From Halomonas salinarum (GTDB taxonomy: Bacteria; Pseudomonadota; Gammaproteobacteria; Pseudomonadales; Halomonadaceae), in contig NZ_WWNB01000010.1 of assembly GCF_012062845.1 (NCBI RefSeq), positions 62,001-126,000 on the forward strand: a stretch of 64,000 nucleotides of DNA, read 5' to 3'. The notes under the pieces are model-generated. The model ran no database searches. It had not been told where the DNA came from and saw only the letters and a list, made by a program, of their open reading frames with translations. The position numbers and the translations under genes were made by a program. This document shows, one piece after another, positions 28,303-37,153 of the stretch. Positions within the stretch are counted from its first letter, which is position 1. The number at the start of each line of letters is the position of its first letter.

Positions 28303-28743
28303 ATGTTCAAGTCGGTCATGGTGCCCGTCGATGGTTCCGAACACGCCCGCAAGGCGCTCGAAGTGGCCTGCCAGCTGATCAAGGATAGCGATACCACGCT
28401 GCATATCCTGCATATCCCCGAGGCGCTGGCGCATGAGACCACGCTGATCTGGGGCATAGGCGCGGTGAAGCTGGAGACCACCCAGGACGTACTCGAGAAG
28501 AACGGCCGCGAGCTGATCGACCGGGCCTCCCGGGAAGCGACCGCCATGGGCGCCAAGCACGTCGACACGACCCTCGCCCAGGGCGAGCCCAGCCGCACCA
28601 TCCTTGAGCAGGCCAAGCGACTCAGCGCCGATGCGATCGTCATGGGCAGCCGTGGGCTTGGCGACTTCTCGAGCCTGGTGGTCGGTAGCGTCTCACACAA
28701 GGTCAGCCACGCCGCCAAGTGCACCGTCATCACCGTGCACTAG
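28303..28743 (+). CDS. Universal stress protein UspA family
   Basis: A 146-aa single Usp domain. The start FKSVMVPVDGSEHARKALE is standard. The ATP-binding motif G-x2-G-x9-G-S is complete (GSRGLGDFSSLVVGS near residue 122), so this is the nucleotide-binding UspFG/MJ0577-like type, not an ATP-free UspA. Such proteins aid survival under stress; in halophiles some (TeaD) regulate ectoine transporters, but no teaABC genes are nearby. AAGGAG is 8 bases before the ATG. Confidence 0.93.
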   Translation: MFKSVMVPVDGSEHARKALEVACQLIKDSDTTLHILHIPEALAHETTLIWGIGAVKLETTQDVLEKNGRELIDRASREATAMGAKHVDTTLAQGEPSRTILEQAKRLSADAIVMGSRGLGDFSSLVVGSVSHKVSHAAKCTVITVH

Positions 28744-28835
28744 CGTATTGAACTAGTGCTTAACGGCCTATATGTCGAGCGTAAACGCAACAGCCACTGC
28801 CAGTAACCGGCGATCGCCAGACCGGGCCAGATCGA

Positions 28836-29633
28836 CTAGTCGAAGAAGTGCCTACGCAGCGTATGCGAGACCGCGGCCTCATCATGATGGCCGATGCGGG
28901 TCGCTCGGGGCAGCCGCCCGGGCAACTCGGGATGGGCATTGGCCATCACGAAGGCCTGACCGGCCAGGTCCAGCATCTCGGTGTCGTTGAGGTTGTCACC
29001 GAAGGCCATGCAGGCCTCGGCCGGCAACCCCAGCCGCTCGAGCAGACGCGCCAGAGCGGTGCCCTTGTTGACCCCACCGGCCATGATTTCGAGTGAGCCG
29101 GGCAGGGAGTAAGTCAGGTGCAAAGCGGGGCCGTGGCGTGCTTCCACCACCTCTTCGATCGCTGCCAACGACGCTGGCTCGCCGATGAAGAGCACCTTGC
29201 CGACGCCTATGCCATCAAACTCAAAAGGCTCGGCCACCCGATAGCCGAAACCGGTATGGGCATGCAGCGCAAGGAGCTCAGGCGCCGGCGCATCGATCAG
29301 CCAGTCGTCATCGCGGTAAAGATTCAGGCGCATGCCTGGCGGGCGCTCCAGCGCGATCAGTTCCCGGGCCAGGTCTTCGGGTACGTGCTGGGTCGCCAGC
29401 ACCGCGTCGTCCGGGCCATGCAGGTAGGCACCGTTGGTGCTGATGATATGGGCCGGCACGCCGAGCCGCTCACGCAGTGGCAGGATGTCTCGATAATGAC
29501 GACCCGACGCAATGGCCAGATGGTGGCCGCGCTCGGCGAGCGCCTGGAAGGTCTCAATCGTGTGGACATCCAGGTCATGGTCAGCGTTGAGCAGGGTGCG
29601 GTCGAGGTCGGTGACGATCAGCTGGGGGGACAT
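28836..29633 (-). CDS. HAD-superfamily Cof-type sugar/nucleotide phosphatase
   Basis: A 265-aa HAD-IIB hydrolase. Motif I is DLDRTLL near residue 9 with the nucleophile and acid aspartates, motif II is ASGR, and motif IV is FGDNLNDTEML near residue 213. Cof-type enzymes remove phosphate from sugar phosphates, FMN or similar small substrates; which one is unknown. The ATG at 29633 has AAGGAG 5 bases upstream, whereas the open frame extends to 29993 without a better start. It is divergent from rnb. Confidence 0.9.
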   Translation of the reverse strand: MSPQLIVTDLDRTLLNADHDLDVHTIETFQALAERGHHLAIASGRHYRDILPLRERLGVPAHIISTNGAYLHGPDDAVLATQHVPEDLARELIALERPPGMRLNLYRDDDWLIDAPAPELLALHAHTGFGYRVAEPFEFDGIGVGKVLFIGEPASLAAIEEVVEARHGPALHLTYSLPGSLEIMAGGVNKGTALARLLERLGLPAEACMAFGDNLNDTEMLDLAGQAFVMANAHPELPGRLPRATRIGHHDEAAVSHTLRRHFFD

Positions 29634-29762
29634 GGGGGCTCCTTGGCAACTCAGTCGATAGCATACCCAAGGGAGCAACTGGCTGTCTGCGCCGGGGGCA
29701 CTCCAGGCTATCGACCAACCGCGTGATGGAGAACACACAGAGGTCGCACTCCCCCGTCCCGA

Positions 29763-29791
29763 TTGGCGCAGGCGGGTGGAATCCGTATAGT
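29763..29791 (+). promoter_or_regulatory. Sigma70-type promoter of rnb
   Basis: TTGGCG (29763-29768), a 17-base spacer, then TATAGT (29786-29791), 35 bases before the rnb ATG. Confidence 0.7.
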
Positions 29792-29825
29792 GGCTCCCAC
29801 TCTTCTCGCCATGTAAAAGTGTCCG

Positions 29826-31766
29826 ATGCTCCAGAACAACTCCATGCTTGCCCAGCTCAAGCAGCAGATCCACGATACCACTCCCCGGGTCGAGGGCGTG
29901 ATCAAGGCCACCGACAAGGGCTTTGGCTTCCTCGAGACCGACGACGGCGACTCCTACTTCGTGCCGCCCCCCGCCATGAAGCAGGTGCTGCACGGTGATC
30001 GTGTAAAGGCCATCCTCAAGGAAGAAGGCGAAAAGACCTCGGTCGAGCCGGATAGTCTGCTGGAAATCGGCCTACAACGCTTCGTCGCTCGGGTGCAGAA
30101 GCGCGAGGACCGTCTGGCCGTAGTGCCCGACCACCCGTCGGTCAAGAACGTGATCAAGTCGCGCATCAAGCGCAGCCTTGATGAAGACAGCATCGCCGAT
30201 GGCGACTGGGTCGTTGCACGCCTGGTCCGCCACCCCATGAAGGAAGGCGACCGCGGCTTCTTCGCCCAGATCGATGAACTGGTGGCCAAGTCCGACAACC
30301 CGGCCGTGCCCTGGCGCGTGACGCTTGCCCGGCATGATCTTGAGCAGGCCTCACCGGAAGCTGGCGACGAATGGCCGATGGCCGATGAAGGCCTAGAGCG
30401 CGAGGATCTCACCGCCGAGCCCTTCTTCACCATCGATGGTGAGAAGACCCGTGACATGGACGATGCCCTGCGCGTCGAGACCCTGGACAACGGCGGCTGG
30501 CGCCTGACGGTGGCGATCGCCGACCCCACCGCCTATGTCGATGAAAGCCATAGCGCCGACCTTGAAGCGCGTACCCGTGCCTTCACCGTCTACCTCCCGG
30601 GCCAGAACGTCACCATGCTGCCCGAAGTACTGGCCGACGACCTGTGCTCGCTGTGGGAGGGCCGCGAGCGCCCGGTGCTGGCCTGCGCACTGGATATCGA
30701 TGCCGAAGGCAACCTGGGCGACTACCGCTTCTTCGCCGCGACCATGATCTCCAAGGCACGCCTGGTCTACGACCATGTCTCTGACTGGATCGAGGGCAAG
30801 GGCGACTGGGCACCGGATGAGGCCATCGCGCCGCAGCTCACCGCCCTGCGCGACCTGACCGAAGCACGGAGTGCCTGGCGTGCCGCTCACGCCCTGGTAT
30901 TCAAGGATCGGCCGGATTACGTCTTCGATCTGGACGACGCCGGCAACGTACTGAACATCCGCACCGAAGATCGGCGCATCGCCAACCGCATGATCGAGGA
31001 ATCGATGATCGCGGCCAACGCCTGCTGCGCCGACCTGCTGGCGGAAAGGGTCGGTCACGGCATCTTCAACGTGCACCGTGCCTTCGAGCCGGAAAAAGCC
31101 GATGCGGCCCACGAGTTTCTCGCTGACCAGGATATTCAGGTCGAACGCGAGGCGCTCACCGAGCTGCCGCGCTATCGTGAGCTCAAGCGCGAGCTCGAGG
31201 CCCGCGATGATGCCTGGCTCGATGTCCGCCTGCGTCGCTTCCAGGGCTTCACCAACATGTCTGCCCTGCCCGGCCCGCACTTCGGCCTGGGCCTCGCGGC
31301 TTATGCCACCTGGACGTCGCCGATCCGCAAGTACGGCGACATGGTCAACCACCGCCTGATCAAGCGGGTGCTGAAGAATGAGAGCGCCCCGGCCGAGGCC
31401 AGCCAGGCGCTGACCGAGCAGCTCACCGAGCGTCGCCGCCTCAACCGCATGGCCGAGCGCGACGTCAAGGACTGGCTCTATGTGCGCTACCTGGGCGAAG
31501 CGGCCAAGGAGCAGCAGGAGTTCGAGGCCGAGATCATCGCCATCAACCGCGGCGGCATGCGAGTGCGTCTGGTCGACAATGGCGCGACCGCCTTCATCCC
31601 GGCACCGCTGATGCATAGCGAACGTGACAAGGTGGTCATCGACGACAAGGAAGGCCGCATCCAGATCGAGGGCGAAGAACGCTTCAAACTCGGCGACATG
31701 ACGCGCGTGGCGCTTACCGAAGCGCGCGAAGAGACGCGCTCCTTGGTGGCTCGTCCGGTGGGTTGA
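29826..31766 (+). CDS. rnb: Exoribonuclease II (RNase II)
   Basis: Processive 3'-to-5' hydrolytic exonuclease of mRNA decay. At 646 aa it is collinear with E. coli RNase II (644 aa) from MLQNNSMLAQLKQQ to the end. It has N-terminal cold-shock domains (KGFGFLETD, YFVPPPAMKQV), the RNB catalytic core with metal-binding aspartates (TRDMDDALRVE; IADPTAYVDE), and the C-terminal S1 domain (INRGGMRVRLVDNGATAFIPAP). It has its own promoter and terminator, so it forms a single-gene unit. Confidence 0.97.
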   Translation: MLQNNSMLAQLKQQIHDTTPRVEGVIKATDKGFGFLETDDGDSYFVPPPAMKQVLHGDRVKAILKEEGEKTSVEPDSLLEIGLQRFVARVQKREDRLAVVPDHPSVKNVIKSRIKRSLDEDSIADGDWVVARLVRHPMKEGDRGFFAQIDELVAKSDNPAVPWRVTLARHDLEQASPEAGDEWPMADEGLEREDLTAEPFFTIDGEKTRDMDDALRVETLDNGGWRLTVAIADPTAYVDESHSADLEARTRAFTVYLPGQNVTMLPEVLADDLCSLWEGRERPVLACALDIDAEGNLGDYRFFAATMISKARLVYDHVSDWIEGKGDWAPDEAIAPQLTALRDLTEARSAWRAAHALVFKDRPDYVFDLDDAGNVLNIRTEDRRIANRMIEESMIAANACCADLLAERVGHGIFNVHRAFEPEKADAAHEFLADQDIQVEREALTELPRYRELKRELEARDDAWLDVRLRRFQGFTNMSALPGPHFGLGLAAYATWTSPIRKYGDMVNHRLIKRVLKNESAPAEASQALTEQLTERRRLNRMAERDVKDWLYVRYLGEAAKEQQEFEAEIIAINRGGMRVRLVDNGATAFIPAPLMHSERDKVVIDDKEGRIQIEGEERFKLGDMTRVALTEAREETRSLVARPVG

Positions 31767-31792
31767 TCCACGCTGACCACCTGTGACACGAC

Positions 31793-31825
31793 AACGCCCT
31801 GGCCATTGGCCGGGGCGTTATCGTT
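31793..31825 (+). terminator. Rho-independent terminator of rnb
   Basis: A 12-bp stem with one mismatch (31793-31804 with 31808-31819), ATT loop, then ATCGTTTT. Confidence 0.75.
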
Positions 31826-31925
31826 TTCGCCCGTGTCTCGCAAGCTGGCAGGGGCCATCGCGAAGCAGGGCTCGGCCTGTTCTCGACCTACCCCTGACCC
31901 AGCCCCGACCTAACCCCGGCCTGAT

Positions 31926-33179
31926 TCACAGCTGCTCCAGCAGCAGACGTGCCCCCTGCTCCTTGAGCCGTGTCCAGCGCCCTCGGCGGTGAAACTCGGC
32001 GGCATCCAGGCGCGTTGAGCGCTGGCAGTCATCGTCGAACTGACCATCCAGCGTCGCCGTGACGTCATCTGAAATCATCAGCGCACAACATTCCTCGTCC
32101 TTGCCCATCGAGCGATGATTGACGTTCACCGACCCCACGCAGGACAGCCGACCGTCGACGGTAATCACCTTGGCATGCAGCATGGTGGGCAGAAATACCC
32201 AGACCTTCGCACCGGCATCGAGCAACCGCTCGATGCTCGGATGACCGGCCAACTGCGACAGGCGACTGTCGTTGTAGCGACCCGGCACCAGCAGCTCCAC
32301 CGAGACGCCACGCTCGAGTGCCGAGATCATCTGCTCGACCAGATCATCATCGGGCGCAAAGTAGGCAGTAACGATGCGCAGCCGGACATGGCTGACCGCG
32401 ACCAGCGAGCGCAGCATGGCGGCGGACTCGGTCCAGCCGATCGTCGAGGATGCCCGCACGCACTGAACCAGCATGCCATGCTCATGTACCGGCGGGCGTT
32501 GACGGATCGGATGCCACTGCCAGGGACCGCACTCGTTCCAGTTATCGAGAAAGGCCGAATGCAACCCGATGACCGCCGCCCCCGATACCTGAAGATGTGT
32601 CTCGCGCCATTCATCCGGAGTGCGGGCGTCGCCTTCCCATTCGGCGGCAATACCCACCCCGCCAACGAAACCAAGACGGTCGTCGCACACCAGTATCTTG
32701 CGATGAGTACGCTTATCGGCCTGCCAGGGCCTGGGCAGCCTGATGGGGCGAAAGCAGCGCACCTCTATCCCTGCCTCACGCATCTGGTTAACCACCTCGG
32801 GCGACATCTTCTGCGTTCCCACCGCATCCAGCACAACACGAACCCGCAGCCCCTCGCGCGCCCGCCGGGCCAGTGCTGCGGCGAAACGGCGCGCGATATC
32901 GCCGGTCCAGTACACGTAGGTCACGACATCGATGCTGGCCTCGGCGGTATCAATGGCATGGAGCATGGCAGGAAATATCTCCACGCCATTGCGCATGACC
33001 TCGACATGGTTGCCGTCGGTAAACGGCGTGCCCAGCGCGTATTCGAGCTCGGTGCGGTAATAGGCCTGTTCACGTGGCGACGCGGAGCCTGGTCCTGACG
33101 CGGCCTGACTATCGAGTGAGCCAGCTTCTTGCGACTGATCCTCGAATGAATGACGGCCGGAACCGGTGTCGGATGGCAT
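31926..33179 (-). CDS. Phospholipase D-family cardiolipin synthase (ClsB-like)
   Basis: A 417-aa protein with two HKD catalytic motifs: RTHRKILVCDDRLGFVGG near residue 155 and MLHAKVITVDGRLSCVGSVN near residue 335. It has no clear N-terminal membrane helices, as in E. coli ClsB (413 aa), which condenses phosphatidyl groups into cardiolipin. I chose the ATG at 33179 because AAGGAGAG stands 5 bases upstream; the frame runs open to a GTG at 33203. It is divergent from a glycosyltransferase/YbhN-like pair; in E. coli clsB is next to ybhN, so the context supports the call. Confidence 0.88.
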   Translation of the reverse strand: MPSDTGSGRHSFEDQSQEAGSLDSQAASGPGSASPREQAYYRTELEYALGTPFTDGNHVEVMRNGVEIFPAMLHAIDTAEASIDVVTYVYWTGDIARRFAAALARRAREGLRVRVVLDAVGTQKMSPEVVNQMREAGIEVRCFRPIRLPRPWQADKRTHRKILVCDDRLGFVGGVGIAAEWEGDARTPDEWRETHLQVSGAAVIGLHSAFLDNWNECGPWQWHPIRQRPPVHEHGMLVQCVRASSTIGWTESAAMLRSLVAVSHVRLRIVTAYFAPDDDLVEQMISALERGVSVELLVPGRYNDSRLSQLAGHPSIERLLDAGAKVWVFLPTMLHAKVITVDGRLSCVGSVNVNHRSMGKDEECCALMISDDVTATLDGQFDDDCQRSTRLDAAEFHRRGRWTRLKEQGARLLLEQL

Positions 33180-33345
33180 GACCACTCTCCTTGTCGTGTG
33201 CACGTGCTTTCATATGTCTCATGCATGGCCGCGAAGTGCCACCTATCGAGCAAAAGGCGGTATCCAAGGAGTGAAGGCGAGCCCACTGTCGTCGAACTGT
33301 CGCATTGCGTCGTTACTCTCTGGCGCATGTTCACGGCAACAGGAG

Positions 33346-34527
33346 ATGGCCTTGTACCTCGCCGACGTCACCATGTTTCATGCCCCGGACAGCGGCGGCG
33401 TGCGCACCTACCTTCAGGCCAAACACCGTCACTTGGCGACCCTGCCAGGCGTCGAGGCAAGCCTGCTGGTGCCAGCAAGCGAGCGCCAGACCCTCGGTAC
33501 CCTGCAAACCCTGCCCGCCTGTCGCCTACCACTGGGGCAGGGCTATCGCTTTCCGCTTCGACGCCGCCCCTGGCGAGAGGCATTGGTCGAGCTTGGCCCG
33601 GACCTGATCGAGGCCGGTGACCCCTACGTTACCGCCTGGGCGGCGCTGGAGGCCGGCCAGCAGCTGGGCGTGCCGGTGGTGGGATTCTACCACTCCGACC
33701 TGCCCCGGCTGATGGGCGACCGTTTTGGTGCGCCGGTAGCCAGACGACTACAACGCTACGTGGCGGACCTCTATGGGCGCTTCGATAGCGTGTTGGTGCC
33801 CTGCCGCTCAATGGGCGAGCGACTCGCGGATTGGGGCATCGAGGACATCCGCGTCCAGCCGCTAGGGGTCGACCTTGACACCTTTCATCCTCGCCGTCGC
33901 AACGACCAATTGCGCCGGACGCTAGGGCTCTCCGACACCACCCGGCTGCTGGTCTTCGCCGGGCGCAATTCCAAAGAGAAGAACGTCAATCACCTGCTGG
34001 CGACCGCCCAGCGGCTGGGCCGTGGCTATCACCTCTTGCTGATGGGGCCGGGCATGCCCACGCAGGTGCCCGACAATGTCAGCGTGATCAGCCGCTGCTG
34101 TTCGCCCAATGAGGTCGCCCGTGCGCTTGCCAATGCCGATGCCATGATTCATGCCGGCACCCGCGAGACCTTCGGCCTGGTGGCGCTGGAAGCCATGGCC
34201 AGCGGTCTACCGGTAGTGGCCGCCCGGGCCAGTGCGCTGATCGAGAACGTGCCGTTAGGCTGTGGTGTGCTCTGCGAGCCTCATGCGCCGGCGGCCATGG
34301 CCCGGGCCGTGGAAGAGCTCTTCCTCAACGATGCCGCGGCCATCGGCCGCCATGCCCGTCGCCACGTGGAGCGCCACTATCGTTGGTCAAAGGTGATCGA
34401 TGGTCTACTCGACCACTACCGCACGCTGTCGCCAACGACACTCGCCGTGAGCATGGATAGCGAGCCGGCATACGTCGCTAAAGACGGCAATGCACCTGCA
34501 AGTATGCTCGTGACACCTTGCCGATGA
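33346..34527 (+). CDS. Glycosyltransferase family 4 (GT-B, group 1)
   Basis: A 393-aa GT-B enzyme. The N-terminal domain opens with VTMFHAPDSGGVRTYLQAK, and the C-terminal domain has FAGRNSKEKNVNHLL and the nucleotide-sugar site GTRETFGLVALEAMASGLPVV. Donor and acceptor are unknown; membrane-lipid glycosylation is possible given the neighbours. Start choice is uncertain: AGGAG lies directly before the ATG at 33346 and 6 bases before a TTG at 33352, so the TTG may be used. The stop overlaps the next gene by 4 bases. Confidence 0.87.
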   Translation: MALYLADVTMFHAPDSGGVRTYLQAKHRHLATLPGVEASLLVPASERQTLGTLQTLPACRLPLGQGYRFPLRRRPWREALVELGPDLIEAGDPYVTAWAALEAGQQLGVPVVGFYHSDLPRLMGDRFGAPVARRLQRYVADLYGRFDSVLVPCRSMGERLADWGIEDIRVQPLGVDLDTFHPRRRNDQLRRTLGLSDTTRLLVFAGRNSKEKNVNHLLATAQRLGRGYHLLLMGPGMPTQVPDNVSVISRCCSPNEVARALANADAMIHAGTRETFGLVALEAMASGLPVVAARASALIENVPLGCGVLCEPHAPAAMARAVEELFLNDAAAIGRHARRHVERHYRWSKVIDGLLDHYRTLSPTTLAVSMDSEPAYVAKDGNAPASMLVTPCR

Positions 34528-35675
34528 CATTGCTTATTCAACGCTTGATAAAGAGGTCGACACAGGGTTTGAGGCGCTTGCGCAGCAGAGTCATGCTGAT
34601 CCTGGCCCTGCTGGTGGCGGCATTGATCCCTATGCTGCTCGATGGTCTGGCTCCGTTTTCGGCGCTACTGGATTTTCCCCTCGCACGCCTGACGCTGATA
34701 CTCGCGTTGGTCATGGGCTGCTGGAATCTCAATGCACTGCGCCTGCGTTTGCTGCTTGCCGGCCGCGGCGGTTCTCGTGACCGTTGGCGAGCGCAGCAGG
34801 ATGGCGTCCCAACGACTCCGTCACCGATGGACCGAGCACTGACGCGATTTTCATCCACCCCCCTGGGACAGCGCCGTGCGGTTGCCATGGTGATGGCGAC
34901 CGAATGCGCCACTTGCGCCACACCCGGTGGTAGCGGCGGTCCATTGACGCTGATGATGCTACTCAAGCGTCACGGTGTTCACCCCGCCACCTCCTCCGGG
35001 ATATTCGTGATCGACCAGATCTGCGACATGCTGTTTTTCCTGCTCGCCCTGACGGCGATGGGCGGGTATGCCCTACTGCATCCGAATGCCTGGCCCCGGC
35101 CCGAGCTGATACAGCTAGCAAGCGCGGTACTGGTGATGCTGCTGGTGATGATGACGTTACTACTGATGTACTTGCCCCGTGTGCTACGACTGAGTCGTGC
35201 ACCGCTCGAGCAATTGGGGATCAGCCAGGCGAATCGCCGACGTCTGAGCCGTCATATGTTGCACTTCCGCCAAGGGCTTGCCATCACGCTTGGCCAACCA
35301 CCGCTGAGGCTCGCCACCATCTTCGCCCTGTGCAGCACCCACTGGATTACCCGCTACAGCCTGCTGTACCTGACGCTGGATGGGCTAGGTGTCGACATCG
35401 CCTGGGTCTGGACCTTCATGGTACAGATGCTGGCCATGGCAGCCGGTCAACTGAGTCTGCTGCCGGGTGGCGCCGGGGGCGTCGAATTGACCATCGGTGC
35501 ATTTTTACTCCCCTCACTCGGCGGCGAAACCACCGCGGCCGCAATCTTGATCTGGCGTTTCGTTACCTACCATTGGTATCTGCTGGCAGGTGCTCCGGTG
35601 CTGGCATGGCTCGCCAGGCCCATCATCGTTGCAGGCGGTGAACGGCGACTCTCGGGCCACTACACCGGCACATGA
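34524..35675 (+). CDS. YbhN-like membrane protein (lysylphosphatidylglycerol synthase TM domain, UPF0104)
   Basis: A 383-aa polytopic protein with about 7-8 membrane helices. It resembles the flippase-like domain of MprF and the YbhN/UPF0104 family, with ECATCATPGGSGGPLTLMMLLKRHG in the middle and LSLLPGGAGGVELTIGAFLL near the C-terminus. MprF-type domains move modified lipids across the membrane; there is no lysyl-transferase domain here. The ATG at 34524 overlaps the glycosyltransferase stop (ATGA), so the two probably act on the same lipid-linked product. Confidence 0.85.
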   Translation: MTLLIQRLIKRSTQGLRRLRSRVMLILALLVAALIPMLLDGLAPFSALLDFPLARLTLILALVMGCWNLNALRLRLLLAGRGGSRDRWRAQQDGVPTTPSPMDRALTRFSSTPLGQRRAVAMVMATECATCATPGGSGGPLTLMMLLKRHGVHPATSSGIFVIDQICDMLFFLLALTAMGGYALLHPNAWPRPELIQLASAVLVMLLVMMTLLLMYLPRVLRLSRAPLEQLGISQANRRRLSRHMLHFRQGLAITLGQPPLRLATIFALCSTHWITRYSLLYLTLDGLGVDIAWVWTFMVQMLAMAAGQLSLLPGGAGGVELTIGAFLLPSLGGETTAAAILIWRFVTYHWYLLAGAPVLAWLARPIIVAGGERRLSGHYTGT

Positions 35676-35773
35676 TGTATCACCCATCAACGTGTGCGTC
35701 CCGGACTGAGGATAGGATGGAGCGCCGCCCTGAACGCTTGCGACAGGCGTTTTATTCCTCAAGACAAACCACA

Positions 35774-37153
35774 TCAACCAGGGCGCATGGCTCGCGCCAA
35801 CATGTCGCTCACCGGCTTGAACAGGTAACTGGCGAAGGTCCGCTCGCCGCCCTGCAGGCGAACCTCGGCCGGCATGCCCGAACGCAGCGATAGATCCGCT
35901 GGTAGCGTTGCCAACGCCTTGGGCTTGAGCGAAATTCGCACCTTGTAGAAATGCTCCCCGCTGGCTTCGTCCTCGAAGCTGTCGGCAGAAACACGCTGCA
36001 CTTCGCCTTCCACCAGCGGCGACTGACGGCGGTTGAAGGCAGTGAAGCGCACCTCCGCCGGCTGCCCGGTCTTCACATGATCGATGTCTCGGTCGGTGAC
36101 ACGGGCTTTGACGACGAAGTCTTGACCGACTGGCACGATGTCGAGAACTCGCATGCCAGGGTCGAGCACCGCCCCGCGGGTGTGCACGGCAAGCCCCACC
36201 ACACGACCCGCGACCGGTGCCGAGATATTCAACCGACGCTGCTGGTCACGCAACATGGCCAGACGCTCTTTCGCGTCGGCGACCTGATGCTGAACCTCGC
36301 GGAGCTGGTCGCTGACAGTTTCCTGATGCTTTTGCTCGCGGACCTCTTTCTGCAGGACATACTCGCCAACCTTCGAGCGTAGACGGGCAATATCGGCACG
36401 ATGCTCGGCGAGCTCGCCCTCATAGCGCAGGATCTCTCGCTCCATTTCGTGCAGGCGTTGATTGTCACCGAAGCCGTCCTGGTACAGCGAGCCTAGCGCC
36501 TTTACATCTTTGCGTAGTGACGCAAGCTGTTGCTCGGTTGCATCGATCAGGGCCTCGTGACCCTCGATTTGGCGGCGGCGCTGTGCAATTTGCTCGTCCA
36601 GCGCGTCCAGTGCGCCCTGAAGTCGCAGTCGTCGCGCCAAGAACAGCTGACGCTGAACGGTCAGCACCCGGGCGAGGCGTTGATCATCGTGATCGAGGAG
36701 CGCCTCCGGGTAGTTCAAGCTCTGCTGACCGGCCTGCTCGGCCTGCAAGCGCAGCTGTGTGGCGCGATTGATCCAGTACTGCATGCGCGCGATCTCGAGC
36801 TCGCCGTCGATACGGGTGGGGTCAAGGGTCATCAAGGTATCGCCTCGCTCGACACGGTCTCCGTCGTCGACCGCGATGCGCTCGACGATGCCCCCCTCGA
36901 GGTGTTGCACGGTCTTCTTGAAGGAGGCGACCGTGACACGCCCCGGCGCCATAACCGCCACGGCCAGATCGGCCGATACCGCCCAGCCACCGAAGCCGGC
37001 CAGCAACAGCAGCAGGATCCCGATGCCGATTCGGCGATGCCGCCGGTCGCCGACCGGCGGGCCCTCATCCTGTCCATCCGTCGCGGTGGCGGTCACTGTC
37101 GCGGCCTCCGGTGTGGTCTTTGCCTCGAGCGATGGCGTCGCGGACATGTTCAT
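35774..37153 (-). CDS. HlyD-family type I secretion membrane-fusion protein
   Basis: A 459-aa adaptor linking the ABC exporter to an outer-membrane channel. It has a short cytoplasmic N-terminus and one membrane helix at about residues 42-65 (GIGILLLLLAGFGGWAVSADL). Next come the lipoyl/barrel-sandwich start GRVTVASFKKTVQHLEGGIVERIAVDDGD, a long periplasmic coiled coil at about 125-310, and the C-terminal beta part (GMRVLDIVPVGQDFVVKARV). This is the PrtE/AprE/HlyD pattern. It starts within the stop of the ATPase gene (ATGA). No TolC-like gene is in the window. Confidence 0.93.
   Translation of the reverse strand: MNMSATPSLEAKTTPEAATVTATATDGQDEGPPVGDRRHRRIGIGILLLLLAGFGGWAVSADLAVAVMAPGRVTVASFKKTVQHLEGGIVERIAVDDGDRVERGDTLMTLDPTRIDGELEIARMQYWINRATQLRLQAEQAGQQSLNYPEALLDHDDQRLARVLTVQRQLFLARRLRLQGALDALDEQIAQRRRQIEGHEALIDATEQQLASLRKDVKALGSLYQDGFGDNQRLHEMEREILRYEGELAEHRADIARLRSKVGEYVLQKEVREQKHQETVSDQLREVQHQVADAKERLAMLRDQQRRLNISAPVAGRVVGLAVHTRGAVLDPGMRVLDIVPVGQDFVVKARVTDRDIDHVKTGQPAEVRFTAFNRRQSPLVEGEVQRVSADSFEDEASGEHFYKVRISLKPKALATLPADLSLRSGMPAEVRLQGGERTFASYLFKPVSDMLARAMRPG

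Noticed and set aside
28303-28743. teaD regulator of an ectoine TRAP transporter
   Set aside because: It has the ATP-binding Usp motif, but no teaABC genes are adjacent; left as a general Usp protein.
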